From: Flavobacteriaceae bacterium HL-DH10
Lineage (GTDB): Bacteria; Bacteroidota; Bacteroidia; Flavobacteriales; Flavobacteriaceae
NCBI GenBank assembly: GCA_031826515.1
Contig: CP134536.1
Span: 2,672,501 to 2,736,500, forward strand
Length of the DNA: 64,000 nt
Direction of reading: 5' to 3'
Of this stretch, positions 62,782 through 64,000 are shown one piece after another. The notes under the pieces were generated by a model. That model was not told where the DNA came from, made no database searches, and was given only the letters and a program-made list of their open reading frames with translations. Made by a program: the position numbers and the translations under genes. Numbering within the stretch: position 1 is the first letter of the stretch; every line of letters begins with the position of its first letter.

Positions 62782-64000
62782 ATGCCAGAAAATGCCGTTA
62801 AGGATCAAGTGTTCTTAAATTTAAAAAACTATTTTGGTTATGATAGTTTTAGAGTCAATCAGCAAGATATTGTTGAGGCTGTGCTAAACAAAAAAGACTG
62901 TTTGGTTATTATGCCAACTGGTGGAGGTAAATCTATTTGTTTTCAACTTCCAGCATTATCTTTTAAAGGCGTAACCATTGTAATATCTCCATTAATAGCC
63001 TTGATGAAGGATCAGGTGGATGGTTTAAATGCTAATGGTATTTCTGCATCTTATTTTAACAGTAGCCAAAGTAGCGAAGAGCAGCATGCTATAATAGAAA
63101 ATGTTATTCGGGCAGAAATAAAATTGCTTTACGTTGCTCCGGAAAGCTTGGCAGCTTTACAAAATATTTTAACCGAAAAATATATAAGTTGTGTCGCAAT
63201 AGATGAAGCGCATTGTATTTCGTCTTGGGGTCATGATTTTAGACCCTCGTATCAACAGCTTGGATTTTTAAAAACCACACTTCCAAATACGCCCTTTATT
63301 GCATTAACAGCAACGGCCGATAAAACAACTAGAGAAGATATTGTAAAACAATTGCGTATAGACCATGCTCAAATATTTATATCATCTTTCGATAGAAAAA
63401 ATATAGGGTTAGAAGTTCGAACGGCTAATAATAGGATTTCTCAAATTGTTAAGTTTATAAAAGCCAGACCAAATCAATCGGGAATTATTTATTGCTTAAG
63501 CAGAAAAACCACAGAGCAATTATCTACGAAATTAAAAGCAAATAGTATTCCAGCCGAAGCCTATCATGCGGGTTTGAATTTTGATAAACGCTCTAAAGTT
63601 CAAGAATCGTTTATTCATGATAAAACCCAAATTGTTTGTGCAACGGTAGCGTTTGGTATGGGTATAGATAAGTCGAATGTGCGCTGGGTAGTGCATTATA
63701 ATATGCCTAAAAATATTGAAGGATACTATCAGGAAATTGGACGTGCGGGTCGAGACGGATTAAAATCTCATGCCTTATTATTTCATAGTTATGCCGATGT
63801 TATTCAGTTACAGAATTTCGCAAGCGGAGCTTCTAATGAAGCGGTTCAAATTGCGAAATTAGATAGAATGAAACAATTTTCGGAAGCTACAACCTGTCGA
63901 CGAAAAATTTTATTGAGTTATTTTGGTGAGTTGTTAGGCACAAACTGTGGGAATTGTGATGTTTGTAAAAATCCGCCTCAATTTTTTGATGGGACTATTA
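62782..64000 (+). CDS. recQ: RecQ-family ATP-dependent DNA helicase, 5' part
   Basis: The frame is open from the ATG at 62782 to the window end (406 codons); the C-terminal part is cut off. Motif I MPTGGGKS (44-51), motif II DEAHCISSWGHDFRPSY (from 141; the aromatic-rich loop typical of RecQ), motif III TATA, motif V ATVAFGMGIDKSNVRWV and motif VI QEIGRAGRDG are present. The zinc-binding Cys372, Cys389, Cys392 and Cys395 have the spacing of E. coli RecQ (17, 3, 3). A winged-helix and perhaps an HRDC domain should follow outside the window. Role: unwinding of recombination and repair intermediates. Confidence 0.97.
   Translation, partial: MPENAVKDQVFLNLKNYFGYDSFRVNQQDIVEAVLNKKDCLVIMPTGGGKSICFQLPALSFKGVTIVISPLIALMKDQVDGLNANGISASYFNSSQSSEEQHAIIENVIRAEIKLLYVAPESLAALQNILTEKYISCVAIDEAHCISSWGHDFRPSYQQLGFLKTTLPNTPFIALTATADKTTREDIVKQLRIDHAQIFISSFDRKNIGLEVRTANNRISQIVKFIKARPNQSGIIYCLSRKTTEQLSTKLKANSIPAEAYHAGLNFDKRSKVQESFIHDKTQIVCATVAFGMGIDKSNVRWVVHYNMPKNIEGYYQEIGRAGRDGLKSHALLFHSYADVIQLQNFASGASNEAVQIAKLDRMKQFSEATTCRRKILLSYFGELLGTNCGNCDVCKNPPQFFDGTI

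Noticed and set aside
1-64000. tRNA, rRNA, insertion sequences, prophage or integrase genes
   Set aside because: None was recognized on either strand, so there is no direct mark of a mobile island around the PULs.

Overview
The window looks like chromosomal DNA of a marine-type member of the Flavobacteriia (Bacteroidota). By eye it is AT-rich (about one third G+C). It carries SusC/SusD pairs with ECF sigma/FecR regulators, many lipoproteins with a Cys lipobox, no obvious Shine-Dalgarno sequences, and Bacteroidota-type TAnnTTTG promoter elements. No tRNA, rRNA, CRISPR array, insertion sequence or prophage was seen.

Region 1 (1-7673) is a sugar-catabolic cluster. It starts with the end of an Asp/Glu racemase-family gene and a bile acid:Na+ symporter-family gene. 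Then come a DeoR-type regulator, an L-fucose-isomerase-like enzyme, a transketolase split into two subunits, a wrecked ABC sugar-transporter remnant and a glycerol-kinase-like FGGY kinase. Isomerase + kinase + split transketolase is the arrangement of the non-oxidative D-apiose (apulose 4-phosphate transketolase) pathway. I offer that as the best hypothesis, not as proven.

Region 2 (7674-18218) is a first polysaccharide utilization locus (PUL): ECF sigma, FecR anti-sigma, SusC with an N-terminal STN signalling domain, SusD, a GH28-like beta-helix enzyme without the usual galacturonate-binding residues, and a Tat-type Gfo/Idh/MocA oxidoreductase. Region 3 (18219-41439) is a second PUL with a paralogous sigma/FecR/SusC/SusD front end, a surface glycan-binding lipoprotein, then GH31, GH97, GH3, BACON-GH5, GH42, GH29 and a sialate-O-acetylesterase-type esterase. 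The GH5 + GH31 alpha-xylosidase + GH3 + beta-galactosidase + alpha-fucosidase + esterase set points to fucosylated, acetylated xyloglucan. Both PULs share a leader hairpin 56-57 bases before susC.

Region 4 (41436-44961) is a LacI regulator divergent from a UxuB-type SDR reductase and mannonate dehydratase UxuA (hexuronate catabolism), with a perfect 12-bp palindrome between them. Together, regions 1-4 suggest growth on plant- or seagrass-type cell walls (xyloglucan, uronic acids, possibly apiose).

Region 5 (44961-64000) is household DNA: a GIN-domain lipoprotein, a PspC gene split by a frameshift in an A8 run, PadR, DUF4870, DUF4442, an AIM24 protein, oxyR divergent from dps, an operon of membrane/AAA proteins (SpoIIM, DUF4129, DUF4350, MoxR, DUF805, YcxB-like, DUF58) divergent from an RDD gene, a TRIC-type channel, a cyclophilin, a CoA-type Nudix hydrolase, an acyltransferase and the first part of recQ. 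Its intergenic DNA carries small dispersed repeats, including 7-bp AGTNNGC arrays placed at the 3' ends of three unrelated genes.
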